The notes beneath the pieces are model-generated. The model saw nothing but the letters and a program-made list of their open reading frames with translations, did not search any database and was not told the origin of the DNA. From NCBI GenBank assembly GCA_023255965.1, contig JAGDWE010000043.1, forward strand, positions 1 to 20,095: a stretch of 20,095 nt of DNA. The letters are read 5' to 3'. Positions 14,347 through 20,095 of this stretch are shown in pieces (within the stretch, counting starts at the first letter, position 1; every line of letters starts with the position of its first letter). Made by a program: the position numbers and the translations under genes. Origin of the DNA: Desulfurococcales archaeon (GTDB taxonomy: Archaea > Thermoproteota > Thermoprotei_A > Sulfolobales > NBVN01).

Positions 14347-15516
14347 ATGATTAGGGCTAAATTAAGTTATGATGTAGGGTTAATGAACGCGTTACGTAAG
14401 GTTTACGGCAGTGAGGTTGAGGCATTCTTAAATTCTTTAAGTACGCCTCCATCTAGGTATTATGTTCGAGTTAATACTTTAAGGGCTACGGTTGATGAGG
14501 TCATTAATAGATTAAGAAATAGGGGTATTGATGTATATCGTGACGAACATATCCATGAGGCTATATATTTCCCTGTGAAGGGTCCTTATGATGTTCCAAC
14601 ATCAAATAAAGTAGTAGTAGCTGATAAGAGGGCTGCTGAATCCGTGATGCTAGGTGCAGACCTCTACATTCCTGGTGTCTTAGGTGGTAACTTTAGTAAG
14701 GGGTCGGAAGTTAATGTGATTACACCGTATGGTGATATAGTGGCTTACGGCATTTCCCTGATCGACTATGACGAACTACGTAAGAAACCCAATGGTATTG
14801 CAGTTAAGGTCATCAAGTCCGTATATGAGGTCGTTAAAATTAGGGAATTGACCGAATATAGTGAGGGGTTGATATATCCTCAATCACTACCATCAATGTT
14901 AGTTGGTAGATTAATGAACCCGCTAGATAGCGAAGTTATAGTCGATGCTTGCGCAGCCCCCGGGGGTAAAACAGGGCATTTAATTGAACTATCTAATGGT
15001 AGGGCAACTATATATGCGTTCGATCATTCAGTAAGTAAGGTTAAGGATATGCTACATGAACTTAATAGGTTAGGTCACTCAGGTTTGGTGAAGGTGTTTA
15101 GGGCTGATAGCCGGTACATACACGTTGATTTTCCTTGGCTAAAGGCTGATAAAGTATTAATAGATCCTCCGTGCAGTTCTTTGGGTGTGATACCTAAGTT
15201 GGCGGACTCGAAACGATATGAGGACATATTAACATTAGCTAGGTACCAGATCCAGTTCATCAGATCGGCTATTAATATAGTTAAGCCCGGAGGACTGATT
15301 GCTTATTCAACCTGTACAGTAACGTTTGAGGAGAATGAGGAAGTAATTTCGAAGGCGATAAATGAGTTTAAGTTAGAGATAGTTGAACCCACTATAAAAT
15401 TAGGTTCCAAAGGTATAGGTACGCAGTTCGATGAGTATTTGATAAGATTCCATCCTCACATACATAGACAACCAGGTTACTTCATAGCATTATTACGTAA
15501 GCGCTTCTCCCACTAA
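14347..15516 (+). CDS. RNA cytosine-C5 methyltransferase with PUA domain, archaeal NSun6-like
   Basis: A SAM-dependent m5C methyltransferase of the NOL1/NOP2/Sun (RsmB) family. The 389 residues hold an N-terminal RNA-binding part, a PUA domain at about 90-165 (KVVVADKRAAESVMLGADLY.., GVLGGNFSKGSEVNVI), the SAM loop DACAAPGGKTGHL near 200, DPPCSSLG near 273 and the catalytic cysteine motif STCTVTFEENE near 322. The PUA insertion matches the Pyrococcus PH1991/NSun6 type, whose known target is C72 of tRNA acceptor stems; that this protein has the same target is inference. ATG 14347 is preferred over TTG 14344. No ribosome-binding site is visible, so a leaderless message is likely. It directly follows tRNA-Leu. 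Confidence 0.9.
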   Translation: MIRAKLSYDVGLMNALRKVYGSEVEAFLNSLSTPPSRYYVRVNTLRATVDEVINRLRNRGIDVYRDEHIHEAIYFPVKGPYDVPTSNKVVVADKRAAESVMLGADLYIPGVLGGNFSKGSEVNVITPYGDIVAYGISLIDYDELRKKPNGIAVKVIKSVYEVVKIRELTEYSEGLIYPQSLPSMLVGRLMNPLDSEVIVDACAAPGGKTGHLIELSNGRATIYAFDHSVSKVKDMLHELNRLGHSGLVKVFRADSRYIHVDFPWLKADKVLIDPPCSSLGVIPKLADSKRYEDILTLARYQIQFIRSAINIVKPGGLIAYSTCTVTFEENEEVISKAINEFKLEIVEPTIKLGSKGIGTQFDEYLIRFHPHIHRQPGYFIALLRKRFSH

Positions 15517-15544
15517 AAGATTTTATAAGTGTCCGCGAACGTTT

Positions 15545-15638
15545 CTGACCTCCTTCCAGCCCTAAAGGATGAGGCCTTTAGTTGTAATTGCTTAAGCTTG
15601 CAGCCGAAAGCTTCATCTTTTTTGGGGGAGGGAGTCAG
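15545..15638. repeat. compound inverted element, TnpB right-end-like copy B
   Basis: Between two convergent genes. The ends pair: CTGAC-TCCTTCC (15545-15557, one bulged C) with GGAGGGAGTCAG (15627-15638), 12 bp with one G-U. Inside are hairpins CTAAAGG/CCTTTAG (15562-15568/15575-15581) and AAGCTT/AAGCTT (15594-15599/15608-15613), giving a three-way-junction fold, then TTTTTT at 15618-15623. The left half is a right-end-like copy on the minus strand; the right half resembles a decayed copy on the plus strand. Confidence 0.5.
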
Positions 15639-15645
15639 CGGTAGC

Positions 15646-16713
15646 TCAGTAGCAGAGCCTTTCGGATGCTGCCTTCCTTAATCTATTCATAATGGCTATC
15701 CCCAAACCTACGTTATCATTAAAGCCTTCGACCAAGGCTATGTCAACGCCTAATTCATCAACCTCCCTTAGAGCCTTAAATAAGTTATGGGCGACTTCAA
15801 ATAAATTATTACGCGATCCTAAGTTGATCACTGGAAACCCCTTTGATCTATAGTGATTCAGCGTCTCACTACTAGCTACCACCGCTACATTATATCCCTT
15901 AATCCTTAACTCTAAGGCTTTGTTCAGAACTATATTAGCTAGTTTTACTAGATCCTCATAATTATCTAGTTCAATGAGTATTAGTGGGGTGTTTGGTGAA
16001 TAATGTCTATATTTAACTCCAGGGCTTAATGCTACTTTAGCTTCTTCGTATCCCCTTGCTACGGGGGGGACTATTACCTCGATGCCTAGAATCCTGGTAA
16101 TATCCTCAGGCGTTATAGGGCCTGGCCTAAGCAATACCGGCGGATTTACCGTTAGATCTATGATCGTGGACTCTATCCCAAAGAACGTATCGCCGCCATC
16201 GATGATAACATCAACTAACCCCATCAAGTCCCTTACGACGTGCTCTGCCTTTGTTGGCGAGGGTTTACCTGATATATTAGCGCTTGGAGCAGCCACGGGC
16301 CTTCCTAAGCTACTTATTAGCTTTAACGCTATAGGATGCGCTGGGCATCTAATGGCAACTGTCGGTAGATTAGCAGTAACTTCGTTGGGTACTAAGTTAG
16401 ACTTCTTAAGAATTAACGTTATAGGGCCTGGCCATAACTTACTTGCAATCATATAAGCTATTTCCGGAACATCCGAAGTAAGCTCGTTAAACATTTTCAA
16501 TGAATCGATATGTAATATTAGTGGGTTATCCTTAGGCCTTCCTTTGACCTCATATACTTTAGTAATAGCTTTGGGGTTAAAGGCATCAGCACCTAGTCCG
16601 TACACAGTTTCTGTCGGGAATGCGCATAAACCACCATTCCTCACGATATCAGCTACCTCTTTAATCACATTTAGGTCAGGGTTTAATGGATCTAATCTCA
16701 CTATCTTGGTCAT
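15646..16713 (-). CDS. sua5: threonylcarbamoyl-AMP synthase, two-domain Sua5
   Basis: Makes threonylcarbamoyl-AMP from threonine, bicarbonate and ATP, the first step of t6A37 formation in tRNAs reading ANN codons. The YrdC/Sua5 catalytic domain spans about 1-215: PTETVYGLGADA (33-44), KGRPKDNPL (57-65) and PSANISGKPSPT. The conserved linker LSPGVKYRHYSPNTPL near 230-245 leads to the C-terminal Sua5 domain, so this is the long form (355 residues). ATG 16713 is chosen over TTG 16716; a TATA-like taagattaaat at about 16735-16745 on this strand predicts a leaderless message. Downstream of its stop is copy B. Its C-terminal codons happen to look like a tRNA D-arm on the other strand. Confidence 0.94.
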   Translation of the reverse strand: MTKIVRLDPLNPDLNVIKEVADIVRNGGLCAFPTETVYGLGADAFNPKAITKVYEVKGRPKDNPLILHIDSLKMFNELTSDVPEIAYMIASKLWPGPITLILKKSNLVPNEVTANLPTVAIRCPAHPIALKLISSLGRPVAAPSANISGKPSPTKAEHVVRDLMGLVDVIIDGGDTFFGIESTIIDLTVNPPVLLRPGPITPEDITRILGIEVIVPPVARGYEEAKVALSPGVKYRHYSPNTPLILIELDNYEDLVKLANIVLNKALELRIKGYNVAVVASSETLNHYRSKGFPVINLGSRNNLFEVAHNLFKALREVDELGVDIALVEGFNDNVGLGIAIMNRLRKAASERLCY

Positions 16714-16765
16714 CAATTTTACTTATACTTCAAGGGATTTAATCTTAAACAAAAGTCAATATAGG

Positions 16766-16774
16766 ACTTAAAAT
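16766..16774 (+). promoter_or_regulatory. TATA box for the C/D box sRNA
   Basis: The sequence acttaaaat (about 16766-16774) ends roughly 22-25 bases before the expected 5' end of the guide RNA, the normal archaeal spacing, and points away from the divergent sua5 promoter. Confidence 0.5.
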
Positions 16775-16795
16775 CATTGCTAACAAGTTAGTTAC

Positions 16796-16857
16796 TAGAT
16801 GATGTAGAGCGTCCTTACTGAGGAATTGTAGGTGATGTGTACGAATCCCTCTGAAGT
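16796..16857 (+). ncRNA. C/D box sRNA guiding 2'-O-methylation, two 12-nt guides
   Basis: Box C ATGATGT at 16799-16805, guide 1 agagcgtcctta (16806-16817), box D' CTGA (16818-16821), a 10-base spacer, box C' GTGATGT (16832-16838), guide 2 gtacgaatccct (16839-16850), box D CTGA (16851-16854). Box order, both 12-nt guides and total length are those of archaeal C/D sRNAs bound by L7Ae, Nop5 and fibrillarin. By the fifth-nucleotide rule the targets would be taagGacgctct (G methylated) and agggAttcgtac (A methylated). Target identity in rRNA or tRNA is not known from this window. Exact ends are approximate. Confidence 0.82.
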
Positions 16858-16912
16858 TCAAGTTGCATCGAATTTAGCTCAGGATTGAAGTTAAATAACC
16901 ACCTTGAATTAA

Positions 16913-17014
16913 GGCTTCAACCGAAAGCCGCCCAGCTGGCTGCCTTCCAGATGAAGTATTTAAACCGGAATAAATGAGGAAAGGCTGCTCTTCAGCGTGG
17001 GGGAGGAAGACGGG
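16913..17014 (+). repeat. degraded TnpB right-end-like segments, copy D
   Basis: Hairpin GGCTT/AAGCC at 16913-16917/16925-16929 containing caaccgaaagcc, similar to the start of copies B (right half) and C, and further on gctcttcagcgtgggggagg (about 16986-17005), similar to the ccttcagggcggggaggagg core. A TATA-like tatttaaac at about 16957-16965 lies between. The segments are too diverged to be sure they belong to one element. Confidence 0.35.
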
Positions 17015-17038
17015 TTCAATACTTTAGCATTATGATCA

Positions 17039-18085
17039 TTATTTTTTAATCAATTTAATTCTGTAGATATACTTATGTGGGGCGTAGTCTAAAATCCTTC
17101 TAACATCGTGTATTATGTAGCTGTGCTCGCAGCCTTTTTCCTTTAGGATTTCGATGACATTTAAGTCGTCACCTGCAACTACATAAACATAAGCTACTCC
17201 TCCAGTCCTTAGAACTCTAAGGGCACCGTCTATGTATTGGTGAGATTTGTGGGGCAAGTTCATAATTATTCTGTTAAAATAAGGCCCCCTAATAGAGTTT
17301 AACAATGAGCTGGCCTCAGAATTCATAATTTCCACTATTCCACGCAATTTCTTTCTATTTAGATAGATAGACTTATGCATGCATTTGACGGCGTGTGGAT
17401 TTAAGTCATTAGCCATAACATACGCCTTCTTACTACATAGTATATGTAATGAGAAAGGTCCCACGCCGGCAAATAAGTCTAATACGCGGTCACCCTCATT
17501 AACTTCTAATGCCACCCTATGATGATCTTCAGAGAGAGATGGGTTAAAATAGCTATTCTTTAGATCTACATATATTTTAACCCCGTACTCATTATGAATG
17601 GTCGTATATATTTCATCGCCAGCTAGGTGAATTAACTCCCTGATCCTGAAATCCCCGTGTGTGGCCCCAACCTTGTAAACGGCCTTAACATGCTTATTTA
17701 CCTTCATTATCGCCTCTCCCACATGTTTACCGTATTTGAGTAATTCGTCTGGAAGATTTATTAGAGCTATATTACCTACGATGTCATAGGACCTCGGCAA
17801 CAGGGCTACTAAATCGCTTGGTATTAATTCTTTAACGAACTCCCTATAATCACTATATAAGTGTCTTGGCTCGAACTGGCCTACGGTTACCTCTATTTCG
17901 GCTTCCGGCGTTAATTCCGCCAACAAACTACCCAGGTTATCTAAATGGTTGACTGGGATGCATATATGATCACCGTCTATTATGGGCTTTAACTCCCTTC
18001 TATATATTCCCAACTCCTTAATTAAGCTAAGCACCTTTTCATAGTACTTGCGATTGATTCTAACACATTGTGCGGTAATCTTCAT
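17039..18085 (-). CDS. trm5: tRNA (guanine37-N1)-methyltransferase Trm5
   Basis: Methylates N1 of G37 in tRNA using SAM, protecting reading frame. Of 348 residues, about 1-75 form an N-terminal recognition domain, followed by an alpha/beta linker region and the class I methyltransferase core: NSYFNPSLSEDHHRVALEV (177-195), DLFAGVGPFS (203-212), ANDLNPHAV (225-233) and IMNLPHKS (274-281), the NLP motif typical of Trm5. In most relatives, from memory, the first block reads YFxPRLxxERxRv; here the Arg after Pro is Ser and the ER pair is DH. ATG 18085 is preceded by GGAG. It is divergent from NAD kinase and lies upstream of sua5 on the same strand, separated by 325 bases containing the sRNA. Confidence 0.93.
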   Translation of the reverse strand: MKITAQCVRINRKYYEKVLSLIKELGIYRRELKPIIDGDHICIPVNHLDNLGSLLAELTPEAEIEVTVGQFEPRHLYSDYREFVKELIPSDLVALLPRSYDIVGNIALINLPDELLKYGKHVGEAIMKVNKHVKAVYKVGATHGDFRIRELIHLAGDEIYTTIHNEYGVKIYVDLKNSYFNPSLSEDHHRVALEVNEGDRVLDLFAGVGPFSLHILCSKKAYVMANDLNPHAVKCMHKSIYLNRKKLRGIVEIMNSEASSLLNSIRGPYFNRIIMNLPHKSHQYIDGALRVLRTGGVAYVYVVAGDDLNVIEILKEKGCEHSYIIHDVRRILDYAPHKYIYRIKLIKK

Positions 18086-18145
18086 AATCTCCGAAGCTCT
18101 AAACTTATTTTGGGGATATATTAATTAAAGGGTAAGGCGGTTAGA

Positions 18146-18994
18146 TTGAGGATAGGTGTAGTAGCTAAGCCAGACGACGATTCGCTCGAGTTAGTTAAAG
18201 ATATTCTTGAGTATGGTTCGTCGATAGGTATTGATATGGTAATTGATGCAAGGCTAGCGAATAGCGTTAGGTGGAAGAAGGTGTTCGAGTTAGGCAAAGA
18301 TAGAGTTGACTACTTAATTGTTATAGGTGGCGATGGCACCGTCTTAAATACGTTACTAGCGCTAGGTGATGATGCGATTCCGCTAATTACGATTAAGAGT
18401 GGAAAGAGGGCCTTTCTCTATGATTGTCTCCCTAGCGAATTTAGCGAGGTCCTCAGGAGGTTATTAAGCGGTGACTACGTGATAAGGGAGTACATGAGAG
18501 CCGAGGCAGTGGTGAATGACACCATCAAATTACCGTACGCCCTTAATGAATACGTACTCGCCACTTCTGGTTTCTTCAGATCTAAAGTAGCCCATCTCAA
18601 GGTATTTAAGAAATGTAGTGATGGGGCTATAGATGAAATATATGATGTAATGGCTGACGGACTACTTATAGCAACATCCGTAGGATCCACAGCATATAAT
18701 GCATCCGTAGGAGGGCCTCTAGTAGATCCGGACTTAGAGGCTCTAATACTTACCCCGCTAGCGCCGCTAGACCTATTCGTAAGGTCTATGGTTTTCCCAT
18801 CAAGTGCTGAAATAATTGTCGAGGTTGTGAAAGACTCGCTAGAAGTCGACGTCATAGTTGATGGAATGTATGTAGCAAAATTGGGACCTAACGACAGGAT
18901 TAAGGTTAGGAGAGCTCCAACTCCAGCTAAATTCGTTAGATTCCATTCATTAACTTACGGTAAATTGGTTAGGAGACTCTTTTATGAGAGATAA
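18146..18994 (+). CDS. nadK: NAD kinase (inorganic polyphosphate/ATP-NAD kinase family)
   Basis: Phosphorylates NAD to NADP. The 282 residues show the kinase motif GGDGT (61-65), the NE dinucleotide at 134-135 in ALNEYVL, and the C-terminal DGLLIATSVGSTAYNASVGGP (171-191), the GSTAY signature. The segment after GGDG, ITIKSGKRAFLYDC (81-94), departs from the usual GxNxGxxGFL that contacts NAD, as sometimes seen in divergent archaeal members. The start is TTG at 18146; there is no in-frame ATG near it and only a weak gggtaagg ahead, so leaderless initiation behind the AT-rich 18115-18128 is plausible. Its last 11 bases overlap the Nob1 gene, indicating an operon with coupled translation. Confidence 0.92.
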   Translation: MRIGVVAKPDDDSLELVKDILEYGSSIGIDMVIDARLANSVRWKKVFELGKDRVDYLIVIGGDGTVLNTLLALGDDAIPLITIKSGKRAFLYDCLPSEFSEVLRRLLSGDYVIREYMRAEAVVNDTIKLPYALNEYVLATSGFFRSKVAHLKVFKKCSDGAIDEIYDVMADGLLIATSVGSTAYNASVGGPLVDPDLEALILTPLAPLDLFVRSMVFPSSAEIIVEVVKDSLEVDVIVDGMYVAKLGPNDRIKVRRAPTPAKFVRFHSLTYGKLVRRLFYER

Positions 18995-19493
18995 CATTAT
19001 TTACGTGCTTGACGCTGCAGCGCTATTTTCGTCATACCAGTTACTACTACCGCATGACGTTACCGCAGTTACGTCAAGTAGTATTCTAGCTGAGGTTAAG
19101 GATGAGGATAGCAGAAGATCCTTGGAGACATCGTTGGCTGCCGGTAAATTACTAATTATAGATCCTGGTGAGGAATTAATTAGGGAGGCAGTTAGCATCG
19201 CTGACGAATTAGGCGAGTTAAGTAAGCTATCAAAAGCCGATCTATCATTGATAGCTTTAGTCATTAAGTTCGTAAGGGAAGGGGCCTCAGTAACCGTAGT
19301 TACGGATGATTACTCGGTTCAAAACATATCTAAATACCTAGGGGTCAGGATTTTAGGCATAAAGAGAAAGGGCATCGATAAAGTTATTAAGTACTTAGTA
19401 GTCTGCCCCATATGCGGGTACGTAGGTAATCATATTTACTGCCCTAGGTGCGGTAGTAAGATGGTCAGAAAACCAATTACGGCGTCGCCGTAG
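18984..19493 (+). CDS. nob1: rRNA maturation endonuclease Nob1
   Basis: A PIN-domain endonuclease that trims the 3' end of 16S rRNA during small-subunit maturation. The PIN domain (1-125) shows acidic positions Asp10 (YVLDAAAL), Glu37 (ILAEVKDE), Asp86 (LSKADLSLIAL) and Asp108/109 (VTDDYSVQN). The C-terminal zinc ribbon is CPICG (141-145) and CPRCG (153-157). The 169-residue length is normal for archaeal Nob1. Its ATG lies inside the end of nadK, overlapping by 11 bases, so the ribosome finishing NAD kinase can restart here. Confidence 0.93.
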   Translation: MRDNIIYVLDAAALFSSYQLLLPHDVTAVTSSSILAEVKDEDSRRSLETSLAAGKLLIIDPGEELIREAVSIADELGELSKLSKADLSLIALVIKFVREGASVTVVTDDYSVQNISKYLGVRILGIKRKGIDKVIKYLVVCPICGYVGNHIYCPRCGSKMVRKPITASP

Positions 19494-19553
19494 TTAGCGT
19501 TGCGTTTAATCCCTTAAGTAGTTCCAGGACCTAAATTCGAAAATCGATACCAA

Positions 19554-19580
19554 GATAACCGTAGCTTAATTGGTTAAGAG
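19554..19580 (+). other. tRNA-like 5' fragment (D-arm) opposed to tRNA-Ile
   Basis: gtagcttaattggttaagag (19561-19580) matches the D-arm of the adjacent tRNA-Ile (gtagctcagcttggttagag) closely, but on the opposite strand, 6 bases from that tRNA's 3' end. Preceding gataaccg (19554-19561) is a perfect complement of 19619-19626. No anticodon or T-arm of its own follows, so it is not a functional tRNA. Confidence 0.5.
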
Positions 19581-19586
19581 GGTAGA

Positions 19587-19661
19587 TGGGCCCGCGGGGA
19601 TTCGAACCCCGGACCTCCCGGTTATCAGCCGGGCGCTCTAACCAAGCTGAGCTACGGGCCC
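19587..19661 (-). tRNA. tRNA-Ile(GAU), no CCA encoded
   Basis: Acceptor stem gggcccg/cgggccc, D-arm gctcagcttggttagagc, anticodon stem cccgg/ccggg with loop CT-GAT-AA, and T-arm ccggg-gttcgaatccccg region are intact; 75 bases including discriminator A at 19587. CCA is not encoded. The loop has A37, the substrate base for t6A. No intron. An AT-rich tttaataa at about 19684-19691 on this strand can serve as TATA box. Confidence 0.95.
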
Positions 19662-19985
19662 CAAAAACACTTAATTCACTAGCTTATTAAATCTTACTTC
19701 AAGTCCCTCTATTAGCCATGATCCGAGTTAATTATGATCAATAAGCTACTGCTTAAAGTGCCTTTAAGTGCACCCCCTATGCTTTCAAGCTCTTTCTTTT
19801 TATTAAATCTAGGGATGAAAATGAGCTGAACTTTCATTACGGTTTATGGTTACTATATTTAAATCCTCCATAATCCTTTACGATCGAAAGTCCTGCCTTA
19901 GAGGCGGTGATGCCTATAAACTGCGCTCTATGGTCATTTGATGATTCATCGTCCCAAGTAGTCAATGCTGGTCCGGCGGCCCAGA
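19662..19985. other. gene-poor stretch of 324 bases
   Basis: No convincing protein gene. It contains the tRNA-Ile promoter, a 7-bp hairpin CTTAAAG-tgc-CTTTAAG (19752-19768) and a strong plus-strand TATA box at 19854-19864 with a 28-codon reading frame behind it (19910-19996). Confidence 0.5.
19854..19864 (+). promoter_or_regulatory. strong TATA box without an obvious gene
   Basis: The sequence tatatttaaat is as good as any TATA box in the window and predicts transcription start near 19885 on the plus strand. No ORF longer than 28 codons follows. Confidence 0.4.
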
Positions 19986-20095
19986 TTAAAATGTAGCTGG
20001 CCTCCTCTCCGCCCTAAAGGACGAGGACCCCCCTAGGCGGTTCATGGGTTCCATTTTGCCATCTCTATAGACAAGCCTAGCCTCCCTATCCTCAT
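19986..20095 (-). CDS. possible C-terminal end of a TnpB-type transposon protein (partial)
   Basis: A minus-strand frame enters from the right edge and stops at TAA 19986-19988, giving 35 residues: EDREARLVYRDGKMEPMNRL and then GGSSSFRAERRPATF. The last 15 residues are encoded by the right-end-like hairpin (copy E). From memory, archaeal TnpB proteins of IS200/IS605 often end in SSFRAxRRP-like tails read from the transposon end. The catalytic and zinc-finger parts lie outside the window, so the assignment rests on this tail and the hairpin. Confidence 0.45.
   Translation of the reverse strand, partial: EDREARLVYRDGKMEPMNRLGGSSSFRAERRPATF
19997..20042 (-). repeat. TnpB right-end/omega-RNA-like hairpin, copy E
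   Basis: On the minus strand: tcctcgtcctttagggcgg followed by agaggaggcca, the same pattern as copies A, B and C. In this sense ctcgtcc-ttta-gggcgg folds into a hairpin with one internal G-U pair. It coincides with the end of the partial reading frame above, as expected for a transposon whose guide-RNA scaffold overlaps the tnpB 3' end. Confidence 0.5.

Noticed and set aside
15644..15658. tRNA D-arm-like sequence gctcagtagcagagc
   Set aside because: It is the last codons and stop of sua5 read on the other strand, lacks the GG of a D-loop, and no anticodon or T-arm follows.
19905..19960. Possible C/D sRNA on the plus strand (two TGATG boxes)
   Set aside because: Neither TGATG box is followed by a CTGA box at guide distance.
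1..20095. CRISPR array, rRNA gene, replication origin or riboswitch
   Set aside because: No regularly spaced direct repeats, no rRNA-like sequence, no clustered origin-recognition boxes and no known riboswitch core were seen.

Overview
The window looks like chromosomal DNA from a thermophilic archaeon, most likely a crenarchaeote-type Thermoproteota; genus is not decidable from the sequence. Grounds: archaeal-type genes (two-domain Cdc48/VAT ATPase, TmcA, ribosomal stalk protein P1, ADP-forming acyl-CoA synthetase, two-domain Sua5, Trm5, Nob1), TATA-box promoters about 25-30 bases before starts, short or absent leaders, frequent TTG/GTG starts, AGG/AGA arginine codons, a tRNA intron framed by a canonical bulge-helix-bulge, and a C/D box guide RNA.

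Layout. 1-650: a possible gene end at the left edge and, on the minus strand, a nine-cysteine protein. 657-1373: a winged-helix-like small protein and a four-cysteine protein, leading into argS (1397-3340). 3408-9366: a plus-strand run of Cdc48 ATPase, phosphoglycerate mutase ApgM and tRNA acetyltransferase TmcA. 9525-14053: ADP-forming acyl-CoA synthetase alpha subunit, P1, a radical SAM protein, a small four-cysteine acidic protein and nicotinate phosphoribosyltransferase. 14185-15516: intron-containing tRNA-Leu(UAA) and an NSun6/PH1991-like RNA m5C methyltransferase with PUA domain. 15646-18085: Sua5 and Trm5 on the minus strand with a C/D box sRNA on the plus strand between them. 18146-19493: overlapping NAD kinase and Nob1. 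19554-20095: tRNA-Ile(GAU) on the minus strand beside a tRNA-like fragment, a gene-poor stretch, and what looks like the C-terminal end of a TnpB-type gene running off the right edge.

The dominant theme is RNA maturation and translation: ArgRS, TmcA (ac4C), an m5C methyltransferase, Sua5 (t6A37), Trm5 (m1G37), Nob1 (16S 3' end), P1, a guide sRNA and two tRNAs. The two tRNAs carry G37 (Leu) and A37 (Ile), the substrate bases of the two position-37 enzymes present. NAD(P) and energy metabolism is represented by nicotinate phosphoribosyltransferase, NAD kinase, ApgM and the synthetase subunit.

Most interesting non-gene content: (1) a well-formed C/D box sRNA with two 12-nt guides at 16796-16857; (2) five degenerate copies of an IS200/IS605 (TnpB) right-end/omega-RNA-like hairpin in intergenic positions, one apparently still attached to a tnpB tail; (3) three similar four-cysteine modules in two uncharacterised proteins within 1.2 kb. 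No CRISPR array, rRNA or complete mobile element is visible.
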